A DNA stretch of 64,000 nt, from assembly GCA_963854835.1 (NCBI GenBank), contig OY978528.1:41028960-41092959 (forward strand). The letters run 5' to 3'. The DNA comes from Megamerina dolium (taxonomy: Eukaryota; Arthropoda; Insecta; Diptera; Megamerinidae). Both the position numbers and the translations under genes were made by a program. Every line of letters begins with the position of its first letter. Within the stretch, counting starts at the first letter, position 1. The notes below the pieces were generated by a model. It worked only from the letters and a program-made list of their open reading frames with translations, searched no databases and was not told the DNA's origin. This document shows, piece by piece, positions 43,471-55,168 of the stretch.

Positions 43471-44441
43471 CGCTTAAGCAGATCCGATAGTCGAGTGGCA
43501 AATGCATCTGCTGTCTCTGGTGATCGCAGCTTACTGACGTCGAGCTTTCTCTGTGTGGAACTTCTCTTGTTATTTGCGACACATAAACGTGTGCGCACCG
43601 TAGCTGCAACAAGGTAGTGATCCGAGTCGATGTTGGCACCACGGATCGTTTTCACGTCCATCACACGGGAAACATGCCTTCCGTCAATCACCACATGATC
43701 AATTTGGTTTCTTATACGTTGACCTGGAGACAGCCATGTCGCTTTGTGGATGTCGAGATGCTGGAATCTGGTACCACCAATTACCATGTTTCGTGCTGCG
43801 GCGAAATCGATCAGCCTCATTCAGTTATCGGAGGTGTTCTGGTGGAGGCTGAATTTTCCGACAGTTGGACCAAAGGTACCTTCCTTGCCCACTCTGGCAT
43901 TAAAGTCGCCAAGCACGATTTTGATATCGTGGTGGGTGCAGCTGTCATAAGCTTCTTCGAGGCGCTGAAAGAAGCTCTCCCTGGTCACATTGTCCTTCTC
44001 ATCCGTCGAAGCGTGGGCACATATAAGGCTAATGATGCAAAATTTTGCCTTGATTCGGATTGTGGCCTGCCGCTCGTTCAAAGGCGTGAAATGTGAGACA
44101 AGATGTCGTAGTCTCCTGCTGACCAAAAATCCACATCCTAATTCGTGCCTTTCAGCATAGCAACTGTAGTAAACGTCACAGGACGCTCTTTTGGAGCAGC
44201 CCTGTCCCGTCCATCGCATTTCCTGGAGAGCGGTGATTTCAGCTCTGTATTTTCCGAGGACATCAACCAGCTGGATAGAGGCACCCTCCCTATAAAGGGA
44301 CCGGACATTCCAGGTGCATATCCGTAAATCGAGGACCTTTGTTCGTTTGCGGGGGTCATCAACAATAGCGGTAGTCGTTATCCGAGGCATTTTTTTATTG
44401 AGGAGATTTTTTATGTGACGGGTCCCAAATCCAACGCACAA
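43398..44441 (-). pseudogene. RTE endonuclease with nonsense codon
   Basis: The minus-strand frame 43821-44441 encodes ICTWNVRSLYREG (Asn), ALQEMRWTGQG (Glu) and IVLGDFNARVGKEG (Asp/Asn). After SDN a TGA (43821-43823) interrupts, and the same frame continues as MRLIDFAAARNMVIGGTRF, then IDHVVIDGRH and IDSDHYLVAATV (SDH). A GGA-to-TGA change is the simplest explanation for the stop. This endonuclease type is often labelled craniofacial-development-protein-2-like in animal annotations; it is a transposon protein. The frame is lost again near 43450 before the RT linker. Confidence 0.88.
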
Positions 44442-44460
44442 CCTCTAAAGGAGGAGATTT

Positions 44461-45461
44461 TTGAATGAATACATTCGTAGGGCACATATTCGTATATAAC
44501 TATAATACACACAAAATGAAAAATTCACAAACATAATTAATGGGCAAGAAACACGCAGTAATTAGCCATGATTAAATTGCAAGCAAGCGAATACATGTAC
44601 GCGAACATCCACAAGTACATTTGTACAAATTTATGAAGATATGAATGTACAATCGTACGTACACATATGATATGTACCCATTTGAAGTCATATGGAGTCG
44701 CATAACCAAAACCCGGCATTAAAATCACATTTTACATTAATGTTGGGTATCAACTCTTCTGCATACTCTTATAGATATAACTGCTGGTAGCAGTGTAATA
44801 ATGATTTCGCTTAGCTTCACAATATAATTGATCGTTGTATCGACTGAATACTTGCCTGCCTTTGGGCCATGTTAAAACAATTTAAATAAAACTTTTTTTT
44901 AATTACTTCCAATGATGCTTTTACATTTATTGTTTTGTGTGTTTCTTTTCTTGCTTTCTTCCTTAGCATTATTGTTACATATAAATTGCAATTATCCAAT
45001 GTCGGAATATATTTAGTATACTAATACTTGAACTGTGTTGCTTACTCCATTTGATTTATTTAATTCAGGGCAGTATAGTTAATGCCTTACATACAATCTC
45101 ATTTATAGGGTATGGCAATGCTACGAATTGACACTTAAAGAATATATTATTATACTTTAGATGCATTGTTTTTGTTTTTTTTTTTAATCAATTTTATTTC
45201 ATTTTGCTAAAATCGTGCTAAATCGTTAAGGATAATTTAATCTATACATACATATATTCTTTGCGGAAGTCAAACAGTATTAAATATAGCAATGATACAA
45301 TTATGTGATTTTTCATAGTTACTCATATGTAATATATGTATATATTTCATAAGCTATTATTATATTCGTATATATGAGAGTAGGTACTCAAAATTGTGAA
45401 TATGATGAACCTATAACTTACTTGAAAATGTGATTTTAAATGGATCTCATTCATCTATACA
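44461..45461. other. No gene seen
   Basis: AT-rich spacer; nothing recognisable. Confidence 0.55.
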
Positions 45462-45463
45462 TA

Positions 45464-46022
45464 CATTCTGTCAAATAAGTACCCGGAAATTCTCATTTTT
45501 AACTTTCCCTCTGAGAATATTTCAAAAAAATTTTTTCCCAGGTTGGCACAACTGTCAACCACTATTCTGTGAATTTTTATTGCTATGTGTCATTTAGTTT
45601 GATTACGGCGTCATTAGGAACAAGTCAACCTTTTGTGTGCGTTGCGATTTTTACTATGGATAAAAATATCGAACAAAGACAAATATCGAACAAAGTTTTC
45701 GACATGGTTGAATCACCAAATGTTTTTTTCAACATTTCCAACGTTTTGGCACAAGAAATTTCGTTTGAAACACAAAATTTCACACAAAATCTTTGTTCGA
45801 TATTTTTATCCATAGTAAAAATCGCAATGCACAGAAAAGGTTGACTTGTTCCTAATGACGCCGTAACCAAACTAAATGACACATAGCAATAAAAATTCAT
45901 AGAATAGTGGCTGAAAGTTGTGCCAACCTGGGAAAAAATTTTTTTTTAAATATTCTCAGAGGGAAAATTAAAAATGAGAATTTCCGGAAATGAGAATCTC
46001 CGGGTACTTATTTGACAGAATG
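45464..46022. mobile_element. Foldback element with about 220-bp inverted repeats, mariner-derived
   Basis: The two arms (about 45464-45683 and 45790-46022) are near-perfect inverted copies. The ends are CATTCTGTCAAATAAGTACC and its reverse complement, with TA on both sides (45462-45463, 46023-46024). Each arm contains the start of a mariner-type transposase gene (MDKNIEQR); on the minus strand it continues as FCVKFCVSNEISCAKTLEML, the first helix-turn-helix. The right arm has a small extra duplication near 45994. The element has no catalytic domain and would need a transposase in trans. Confidence 0.85.
45634..45840 (-). pseudogene. Mariner-type transposase N-terminal stub
   Basis: Within the foldback element, the minus strand encodes MDKNIEQRFCVKFCVSNEIS and on to LKKTFGDSTMSKT before running into the opposite arm. 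This is the start and first DNA-binding helices of an HTH_48-type mariner transposase. The frame then reads antisense to the other arm (ending IFLSIVKIA), so it is not a functional protein. Confidence 0.7.
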
Positions 46023-46024
46023 TA

Positions 46025-46500
46025 TACAAAGTACTTATAATACATATATATCATTTATGTACGAGTATAATACAGTAAGCGGCACAACAGAAGCAATCTT
46101 GGGAGGTTAGCATTACATGTGTATGTACATTCATATGTGAAAAGATACAGGTACATATGCCCAAGATAATGTAGCAAATAATTAATTATTCTTCGGATGA
46201 AAACTATGTACAAGCTTCATGTGGCGTCATGTTTTTTCTACGCTTTGCCTTAAAGCTGCTTCAATTCTTTTTCATTAGAAATGTTTAGCTGCCGATAGGT
46301 AGGAGCCCTTAAAAAACAAATTATTGTTATTCCCAAAAAATTTGTTCTTGAGTTCTTGTGTTCATTCTCAAAAAGAATTCTATGATAGTTGGATAATATA
46401 GGGTATAATCCTAAATATTTAAAACAATAGGTTGCATTTGTAAATAGACGTCATAAGCCCATTTTAGCTCGAATATGCATTCTCATGCTTATTTTATATG
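46025..46500. other. No gene seen
   Basis: AT-rich spacer between two DNA transposons. Confidence 0.55.
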
Positions 46501-46502
46501 TA

Positions 46503-47798
46503 AAGGGTTAACTATTTTGCGGTTTCAAAAGTAAATGTAAATAAAACACATATAAAATATTTTTTATCATGATATTTCTTTTTTATTATAAAGTTTGAAC
46601 GTTGACATCATGTGTGAAATACTACATCATTTAAATGACCACCACGCGAATTGTTGCAAGCATCGATTCTTTTGTGGTAATTTTCGACCACTTTTTGACA
46701 CATATTGGGCGGTATCTCAGTCATAACGTGACGAATGTTGGTTTTTAGGTGCTCAAGAGTTAAAGGTTTATCTGCATAAACACGGTCTTTCGCGTAGCTC
46801 CACAAAAAAAAGTCAAGCGGTGTCAAATCGCATGATCTTGGTGGCCACTTGATATCGCCACGACGAGAAATTACGCGGCCAGAAGAGCAATAAAGACATA
46901 TTCGCTCGAGTTGTGTGGCATGTGGCACCGTCTTGTTGAAACCACATATTCTCTAAGTCGTATTCTTCAATAGCAGGCAAAAAAAGTCGGTTATCATATG
47001 ACCATAACGCTCCGAATTGACGGTGACAGTCGTTCCATCGTCGTTTTCGAAGAAGTAAGGTCCAATCACACCTCCGGACCAAAGAGCGCACCAAGCAGTG
47101 ACTTTTTGTGGATGTAGTCGCCTCTCTTCAATTACTTGAGGATTCTCAGAACCCCAAATACGACAATTTTGTTTGTTAACATACCCACCGAGTGAGAAAT
47201 GTGCTTCGTCGCTGAAGAAAATTTTGTTCGAAAAATCGCCGTCCACCGCCTGTTGTTCAAGCACTCATTCGACGTATCTACGACGTTGTGAATGGTCAGC
47301 TGGCTTCAGTCGTTGTGTGAGCTGGATTTTATATGGATGTAGGTGTAGATCCAAATGCAAAATACGCCATAATGTGCTGTAAGACAGTCCTAATTCCTGA
47401 GAACGACGAGGAATCGACACATTCGGGTCTTCGGCAACACTTTCACTTACAGCAGCGATATTTTCGGTGGTACGAGCGAAACGATGATGCACAGGCCTTA
47501 CAATATCTGTAACCGATCCAGTCTCTTCATATTTCTTCACAATTTTACCAATTGCTTGCGTAGTTGGACGATTATGTAAACCATAATCTCCTCTTAAAGC
47601 ACGATATGTGGCTGTGGCAGAATCACCATTTTTGTAGTAGGTTTTTACAATTTTAATGCGTTGTGCGATAGTTAAGCGATCCATTTTCGCAAATGTCAGA
47701 CTTTGAACTGAAAAAGAAAGAAATTGTTTTAACAACTCAGTTTGACAGATGTCGAATTCTAGACCTATACTTTTGAAAACGCGAAATGGATAACCCTT
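46503..47798 (-). mobile_element. Tc1/mariner-superfamily transposon, nearly full length
   Basis: The element is 1296 bp, with inverted ends of about 30 bp (left AAGGGTTAACTATTTTGCGG, right reverse complement AAGGGTTATCCATTTCGCG) flanked by TA. One minus-strand transposase gene fills it. Spacing between the second and third catalytic Asp, allowing for an indel, is roughly 38-41, suggesting a DD41D rosa-like mariner (first described from a tephritid). The clade call is an inference. Confidence 0.87.
46611..47682 (-). pseudogene. Mariner-type transposase, two or three frameshifts
   Basis: Start MDRLTIAQRIKIVKTYYKNG at 47682. Helix-turn-helix 1 is followed by RPTTQAIGKIVKKYEETGSV, then TTENIAAVSESVAED (linker) and RRSQELGLSYSTLWRIL (second HTH). 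A frame change near 47265 leads to FFSDEAHFSLGGYVNKQNC (first Asp) and TAWCALWSGGVIGPYFFE. Another near 46990-47000 precedes NMWFQQDGATCHTTRANM (second Asp). A third near 46880 precedes DIKWPPRSCDLTPLDFFLW (third Asp). The C-terminus ends NNSRGGHLNDVVFHT. All three catalytic Asp codons survive but in different frames, so the gene is dead. Confidence 0.87.
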
Positions 47799-47800
47799 TA

Positions 47801-47907
47801 TTATCACAGCAGTGATAAGTGAAAGACGTATCGGATGTATTTCATTTCAAATTATTTTCCCTTACAATATTAATCTATGTGTCATAGTCGTAAGTCTTTG
47901 TATAAGT
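47801..47907. other. No gene seen
   Basis: Short spacer. Confidence 0.4.
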
Positions 47908-47985
47908 CAAATAATATTCCCTTCTAATACTGTCCAAAATTTAACACGCACATCAGTACTGGAAGAGAAGGTCGGCCTTCACATT
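47908..47985 (+). mobile_element. tRNA-derived SINE, body fragment
   Basis: CCCTTCTAATACTGTCC, CACGCACATCAGTACTGGAA and GAGAAGGTCGGCC match the 3' body of the SINE at 19208-19552 in the same orientation. The tRNA head is missing. Confidence 0.72.
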
Positions 47986-49629
47986 TTTATTTGTTATTTT
48001 TAAACAAAAGAGTACGTAATTTATTGCGATTTAAAGTTTTTGCTACATTAAATAGGGGACAGTGCTCTTCCATTACCTCTAAAATTATTTTTCCTTGCAG
48101 TATTAATCCATGAATTAAAAATAGTTATAATATCAATTGTTATGCTAAATACAGTTGCCTTAGATCGAAAACTAATTAAATTGTAACGCGTTAAAATTAG
48201 GAAAACCAGGTGATAGACGAACAAGTGGAAAATTATATTTAAACCGACTAAGGAAGCGAACTTATATTCTAGTATATATTCTAGTACTTTTTTATATCAT
48301 TGAAGCTTTCTTCACGTGGTTACAAATGTCTGACCAAATTGAATATATCATTGCACTTGGCTACAGGTTATAAAATGGTTTATAGTTTATAGTATACAGC
48401 TAAAAAAAATGTTTAGAAAATAATTTTTGAAAAAAATGCCTTATTTACAACACTAGTAATGTATTCCTATTATCACTTTCTTTCGATTACAGCACGTACC
48501 AAATAATACGTTTTTTTTTTTGACTAATTGGTAATATGTGTACCTACATATATGTTGAATACAATGAATTTTACCCGCAAACCAAAAGACAGCATCATGG
48601 TTATTTAAAACTGCATAATTAAGACATCACCTCATTCTTCCTTTTTTCGTTCTGCACGAAAACTATGAAACATGCTATATCAAATTACAATTTGATCAGT
48701 GAAACAAAAACGCAGTATGAAAAGGTGTATTGTTATTTTATTCATGATTCTCAAGTTATTGTCCCTTCAAGCATTGGGGATTGGGAAGACAAATGGCCGA
48801 ATAAATTTTAATTTGAAATTAAAAATCGCACGTTATTTAGCATATGTGTTGTTTCGGCGACACAACTTCTTTTACTTGTTTCTTCAAATTTGGAGATAAT
48901 TTCGAGTAGCTAACTGCATTAAAAAAAAACACAAGGTACTGTTACCATTTTATATACGATTTCTTCTCATATTTCATTTAATGTGATTCCATTTTTATAT
49001 TCGTGTCATTCTTGGCTTTGGTAATAACTTTCTTTCGTGCGTTCAGGAGTAATCAAGTAGCTGGAGCATCTTAAAAAAAGGACATAAAAAAGTAACAGAA
49101 ATTCAGGTAACTTTACCGAAAAATGAAAAATATATACCATATATAATCATAATTTATAAGCATATATGTATAATGATATCATCATCAATATGGTAGACAA
49201 TAAGGAGGAGTCAGCTTATTAGTGCATTTTTTTTTCCTACAAAATTGGTTTAAAATTACATTAAAAACATGCATCTTTTATGCTATTTTCAATTTTTTTC
49301 CATTATTGACAAATTACCAAATTACTATACAAAATTTATATTTTGTATAGTTACATATAATATTATATTTTAATTAATATAAAATAATAATAATTATTTT
49401 AATTTTCATGCTGATTGCAAAGAAATTATTGTGATATTGATTCAACTTATTGCTATATACAAACAAGTCTATATTGCATATGTACTGCATTATTTCTGAG
49501 ATATCTTTGATTTAATATCGAAATTTTTTATGCAGAAAGAACAATATCAATTTTTTGTTCGCCATTACTAAATTTTGTCTGTAATAATGTCGATATTAAT
49601 CAATTTAGTTTATATATTTTGTATCCCCC
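47986..49629. other. No gene seen
   Basis: Strongly AT-rich sequence; no supported gene. The 66-codon frame at 48699-48899 has no recognisable motif. Confidence 0.55.
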
Positions 49630-50090
49630 TAAGATATAGAGATAGGAGATAAGCATATTAGGAGCAAATATTGACGAGGACAAATTAAAGAATGCTGATC
49701 ATAGATTTCAGCACTCTAAAGGTTATTCCAACAGCTATGGGATTATTTATCGATTTTCTGTCATTTTTTGTGTTCATTTTGTATAGGATCTCCTTTAAAG
49801 GATGAAAGAGGGTATATATTTGGAAAAAATGTTGTTGATTGATTTTCAAATATTTTATATGGGAATCCTCCTAAGGGGTGAATAAAGGAGGTAAGTATGA
49901 TTGAAGAAAATGTTAGTGGGTAAAAATTAAGGAGGTCGATCATACACTTCATCGCTCTGGGCTCTATTTCCTTGCAACTATAGGATTATTTTTCGATTTT
50001 CATATGTTTTTGTGTTCATTTTTAAGAAGCAAACATGTTCAGAGAAAATATTGGTGAGGAAAAATTAATAACTGAAATAATTAAAATTGT
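49630..50090. repeat. Diverged tandem repeat, about 240-bp unit
   Basis: A block containing GATCATAGATTTCA, GCACTCTAAAGG, GGGATTATTTATCGATTTTC and TTTTTGTGTTCATTTT (about 49697-49780) recurs in altered form at about 49937-50023 (GATCATACACTTCA, AGGATTATTTTTCGATTTTC, TTTTTGTGTTCATTTT). A third partial unit (GAAAATATTGGTGAGGAAAA) starts near 50043. The origin is unknown. Confidence 0.6.
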
Positions 50091-51154
<1,064 letters not shown>

Positions 51155-51189
51155 TACGAAGGTGGTTCCAGAACTACTCGACCTTACAT

Positions 51190-51202
51190 ATAGATGGCGG
51201 CA
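51190..51202. repeat. Target-site duplication of SINE copy 2, tail side
   Basis: ATAGATGGCGGCA, repeated at 51574-51586. Confidence 0.88.
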
Positions 51203-51573
51203 AAAAAAAAATAAATAAATATGTGGCACTTAAAGCCCCAAAGGACTCATTGGCCGAGCTTCTCTTCCATTACTGTTGTGCGTCTTAAATTTGGACAGTA
51301 TTAGAAGGGACCTACTTATTTTAGCCGGTTCCGAACGGCAGAACACTTGTGACATCACTTTTTCTGAGCTTTGTCACAGAGTTCTTTAAGAAGCTTTTTC
51401 ATGGCAAGTTGTTACTGTCGGAAGAATTGCCAATTGCTTGCCGACAGGTGGGTACCATTCGAAAGAAAAATCTTTTCGATATTAAATTTGTTATGCATCA
51501 GCCGGGGATTGAACCCACGACCTACAGATCAGAAGGCGAACACACTAACCACTGAGCTACGGCACCCGGCGGC
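51203..51573 (-). mobile_element. tRNA-derived SINE, copy 2, complete
   Basis: Reverse complement of the SINE at 19208-19552. The tRNA-like head is at the right (CCGGGTGCCGTAGCTCAGTG reading from 51569), the A-rich tail at the left (AAAAAAAAATAAATAAATA on the plus strand at 51203-51222). The 13-bp duplications at both sides show LINE-type target-primed insertion. This copy defines the SINE's full length as about 345 bp plus tail. Plus-strand frames across it (51349-51577) are not genes. Confidence 0.92.
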
Positions 51574-51586
51574 ATAGATGGCGGCA
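51574..51586. repeat. Target-site duplication of SINE copy 2, head side
   Basis: ATAGATGGCGGCA, partner of 51190-51202. Confidence 0.88.
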
Positions 51587-51650
51587 GTAGTTTGAAAAAA
51601 ATTACATTCAAGGCGCCACGTTGTTTCACGATCTCAGTGAATTTGTAAAC

Positions 51651-52253
51651 ATGGAAAAAATTAGTCACCGTTATGTAATTCAATACTTTCATTTGAAAGG
51701 TCTCAGTCCAATTAAAGCCGAACTAGATCCTACTCTTGGGGAGTCTGCTTCTTCGTTTACGACCATAAAATATTGGGTTTCACAGTAATAAAGCCGAGTT
51801 TTTGCTTCGATTTGTAGCAATGGATGAGGCATGGGTCCACCACTTTACACCTGAGACAAAGGAGCAGTCAAAATAGTGGACTGAAATAGAAGAAGTGGTG
51901 AAAGTGATGAAATTAAAGAAAAAAGGCTGCGTTTGGCGAAAAAGAAAGTGTTGTTTCATCAAGACAATGCACCAGTTGACACATTCACTATTGCGATCGC
52001 CAAAATCAATGAGTTAAAGCTCGAATTGCTTTAGCACATACCTTATTTGCCAGATTTAGCTCCTTCGGATTATTTTCTATTTCCAAATTTGAAAAAAAGA
52101 AGAAGAGGTAGAAGATTTGCAAACAATGAAGAGGTGGACGTAGATGGCTATTTTAATTAGCTAGATAGTTCATACTATAAACAGGTCACCGAAGCTATAG
52201 AATATCGCTGAGAAAAGTGTATAGAGCTAAAAGGAGATTATGTTGAAAAATAA
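51651..52253 (+). pseudogene. Mariner transposase, internally deleted, several stops
   Basis: Starts MEKISHRYVIQYFHLKGLSP with part of the first helix-turn-helix, up to a TAA at about 51787. The sequence then jumps to the catalytic core: FVAMDEAWVHHFTPETKEQS (first Asp), VLFHQDNAPVDT (second Asp) and YLPDLAPSDYFLFPNLKK (third Asp). The usual WVPHELT-type linker block and the region between the two helix-turn-helices are missing. Multiple stops (for example TAG at about 51874 and 52032) make it inactive. The D-to-D pattern is that of ordinary DD34D mariners. Confidence 0.88.
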
Positions 52254-52318
52254 AGAAAAATTTTCCCAAATTTGTTGTTTCATTTGTTAGGTCGGGTAGT
52301 TCTGGGACCGCCCTCGTA

Positions 52319-53764
52319 TGCAAGACTTTCAATATGCGTGCACGTTTGCGTACGAAATTAATGTTTTTGCTTTTGTTTCACTTAGTTAATTCATGTTGTT
52401 GAATTTTATGGCGCCAAATGTTTGCTTTCGTCGTCATCGTCGTCGCAATGTACAATCTCCTTGGCACTGATCGTTAAATTGCTAAACGCTTACAAACACA
52501 ACATACAATAGCAATGTAACGCATGTGCATACAATTGGATTTTAGTTTTAGTGCAACAAATATGCATAAGCAATAGCTAGGGTACTACTTATGGCCAAGT
52601 TTAAATGCATACAAGTGGTATAATTTAAGTACTCACTCCTCTAAGCTATTGTTATTACCTTTGTTGCATCTATGTGTGTATTGTTATTGTTGTTTATTTT
52701 GGTTGATCGTTACTTTTGCCAGTAGGTATATGCATACTCACTGATTATTGTTACAATTGTACAATAATACAATTGTCTCGTCTGATCATTGTTATGGAAA
52801 TTAGCTATCGTTCATTTTTATTATCCTACATATACTACATATATTTGATACAAAATGCACTAACCCCATAGCTTATGAGCCATAAAGTTGGAAAGAAGAG
52901 TTTTTCGTCATTTTTCCTTTATTTAACCAATATATATCGTGGTAGTGATAAATAGGCTACACCAATTAATGTTGTCTCTTCAGCATTTTCCGAAACATAC
53001 ATATACCCTATATCTACCCCTCAGGTGAGCTACTGTATAAAATCGACATTTTTATAAAATGCACTCTGGTCACTCCAAGGGTACTCTTAGAGTGTTAAAT
53101 CATATGGCCCACTCTTTTTAATTTTGTTCAATATAATATTTTTTCATCTATACTTATACCCTATAAAATAAAATATATAATATATATATATATATATAAT
53201 ATAAAATAAATACTCATTGATGTAACCATATTTTTGATGGATTTTAATCTCCTGAATTCAAACCTTGCGTTAGACAATGTTTCTGCTGTCGGGTTTTCCA
53301 TATAACTTTTTTTTGCAGATAATTTTACAATTTCGACCATATCTCTGGCAAAGAAGAATTAATGAGATAATAAACAATAAAAAAATTAACATAATTCAAC
53401 AACCAAACAAATGCTACTAACAATATTGTCAATCAGTCAAGTAATTTAATTCCAGCGTGTCACAATATGAAATGAATTTTGCTTTTTATTTAATGCGAAA
53501 TCATCATCGAAAATCTAAAAAAAAATAGAGAAAATATAAATCACAATAGTAGCGGTTGTACAAATACAAAAACGACGTGTATTTTGTTTTTGTAGAAATG
53601 TTCGTAATGTTAAATCAACTAATCACATCGAAGACGAATTATTTGTAAAAAGAAATATATTGTAGAAACAAAAGTATTCCAATCACCGAATTCAAATTCC
53701 CTTTGATTAAATGATTATTAAAATTATATTTGACCGTAAATTATCGCACATCAATGCGCTTTTC
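52319..53764. other. No gene seen; short (TA)n at about 53174-53200
   Basis: AT-rich sequence with a short TA tract inside an ATAAAATATATAATATAT stretch. No supported coding region. Confidence 0.5.
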
Positions 53765-54640
53765 GTTTTTATACCCTGCATAAGTATATGCAAGGTATAT
53801 TCATTTCGGTCAGATGTTTGCAACCATTTGAAGGAATCTCCGGAGATATAGAAAAAAATAACCTTACAGCCGACTGGGGCCGACCAAGTCATACCCTGCA
53901 TATGTAGATATATACATATACAAAAAGTTGGCTCGCATATCCATTTTTCTTTTAGTTCCACTACTTCGTATAGGAGCTACATTAAGAAGTAGGCGTGGCT
54001 CACCAATTTTCTAGAGGCATAATTTGTGCCTATGTATAAAGTTATAGGGATTTAATTTTTTTTTTGCAACTTTGTATAATTGCCCCATTAATATGTGGGT
54101 ATGGCATGCTGCTTTCATGCCACATTATTTCCGAGCACAATAATAATCCAAGTGTTACTTGTGATTCCCAAAGTTACAGCAGTTTAAATTATATTACAAT
54201 ACTAATTCACAACTTACATATTGTTGTTCTACGCTGAATAGTGTATAAGTAGCGCTTTAAAATTTTGGTTAATTTCTTCGACTTTATATGGGAGCCACAT
54301 AAAGAAGTGGGCGTGGTTTTCTGATCTTATTCCAGCTGATTTCCAACAATAATATTAATCTAAGTGCCAATTATGGTTGCTCTAGGAAAAAAACTGCCGA
54401 AGTTACAGCGGTTTAAATTTAAAAGAATTCGGTCATTGTATGGCGGCTATTATAAACTATGGGCGTGGCTTGTCCACCCCCAGGGAGCTCCTCCACCGCT
54501 CCCATGGATTTTCACAATGTCCAAACAATATTTTGTAAAAATTGAGATTTTGGCATTGTTGCAAAATTTTTTACAATATTGTCGAAACGTTTTTGTTTCA
54601 TATAAAAAATTTAAACATTGTTGAACACATTTTTTAACAT
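53765..54640. repeat. Dispersed-repeat-like sequence with ATACCCTGCATA motifs
   Basis: ATACCCTGCATA occurs at about 53771 and 53892. GGGCGTGG(C/T)- or GGCGTGGC-type blocks, each preceded by AGAAGT(A/G)G or TAAACTAT, recur at about 53987, 54306 and 54460 with similar neighbourhoods (GGGAGCCACAT, CGAAGTTACAGCGGTTTAAAT). Such TATACCCTG sequences are widespread repeats in higher flies. The element class is not clear to me. Confidence 0.4.
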
Positions 54641-55166
54641 CAATACATTATATTTTAATAATAATTAGGTGCAGATGTACAATAAGTCTAGGAATGGTAT
54701 AAAATCGTAATAAAATCATTTTACAGCAATTTATGACATTGATAACTCATAGAATAAGAATAACAATTTGCCACAATACAGCATGACGTAGTGTAAGAGA
54801 AAAATCAAGACTACATTAATTTCATCCAATTTCTCATACCTACTACAAATGCTACATGTAAATATAAACTAAGCACAATAGTAAATAAGTAAATATAGCA
54901 AAAGGGGGAACTAGCTGCGTAATTAATAAACGCACGTTCAATACAAATGTACACAGTCATCATGTAAGAGGAGGAAAAATACGACGAAATTTATTGAAAT
55001 ATGAACTGAACCAAGAGAAAAGCATCATGTAACTATGGGCAATCATAATGACGATGTTATTGCTAATCACAACAATGTAGATAAATAATGATAATGATGA
55101 TACGGACGATGTAACTAACGTTAAAATCGAACGGCAAAAACTGATGTACATATGAATACCTACATT
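54641..55166. other. No gene seen
   Basis: AT-rich spacer. Confidence 0.5.
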
Positions 55167-55168
55167 TA

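Larger units (their letters stand above)
42146..44460 (-). mobile_element. RTE-clade LINE, minus strand, internally deleted
   Basis: Reading the minus strand: 5' region, AP endonuclease, linker, RT and a 3' end with an AAGT tandem tail (seen as ACTTACTTACTTACTT at about 42146-42164). The endonuclease type and the RT box FRQGDSLSCDFFNL are characteristic of the RTE/BovB group. The gene has a nonsense codon, at least two frameshifts and a deletion of RT fingers near 43010. A more decayed copy lies at 61131-62600. Confidence 0.87.
51157..52316 (+). mobile_element. Mariner transposon, internally deleted, with nested SINE
   Basis: Inverted ends of 28 bp (left CGAAGGTGGTTCCAGAACTA, right reverse complement CGAGGGCGGTCCCAGAACTA; four mismatches in all) are flanked by TA at 51155-51156 and 52317-52318. 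Without the SINE the element is about 0.78 kb, against about 1.3 kb for a complete mariner. The SINE with its 13-bp duplication sits 33 bp inside the left end. Confidence 0.9.

Noticed and set aside
43821..44441. Host craniofacial-development-like protein
   Set aside because: This endonuclease type is commonly mislabelled in animal genomes. The adjoining RT and the second decayed copy show it belongs to an RTE LINE.
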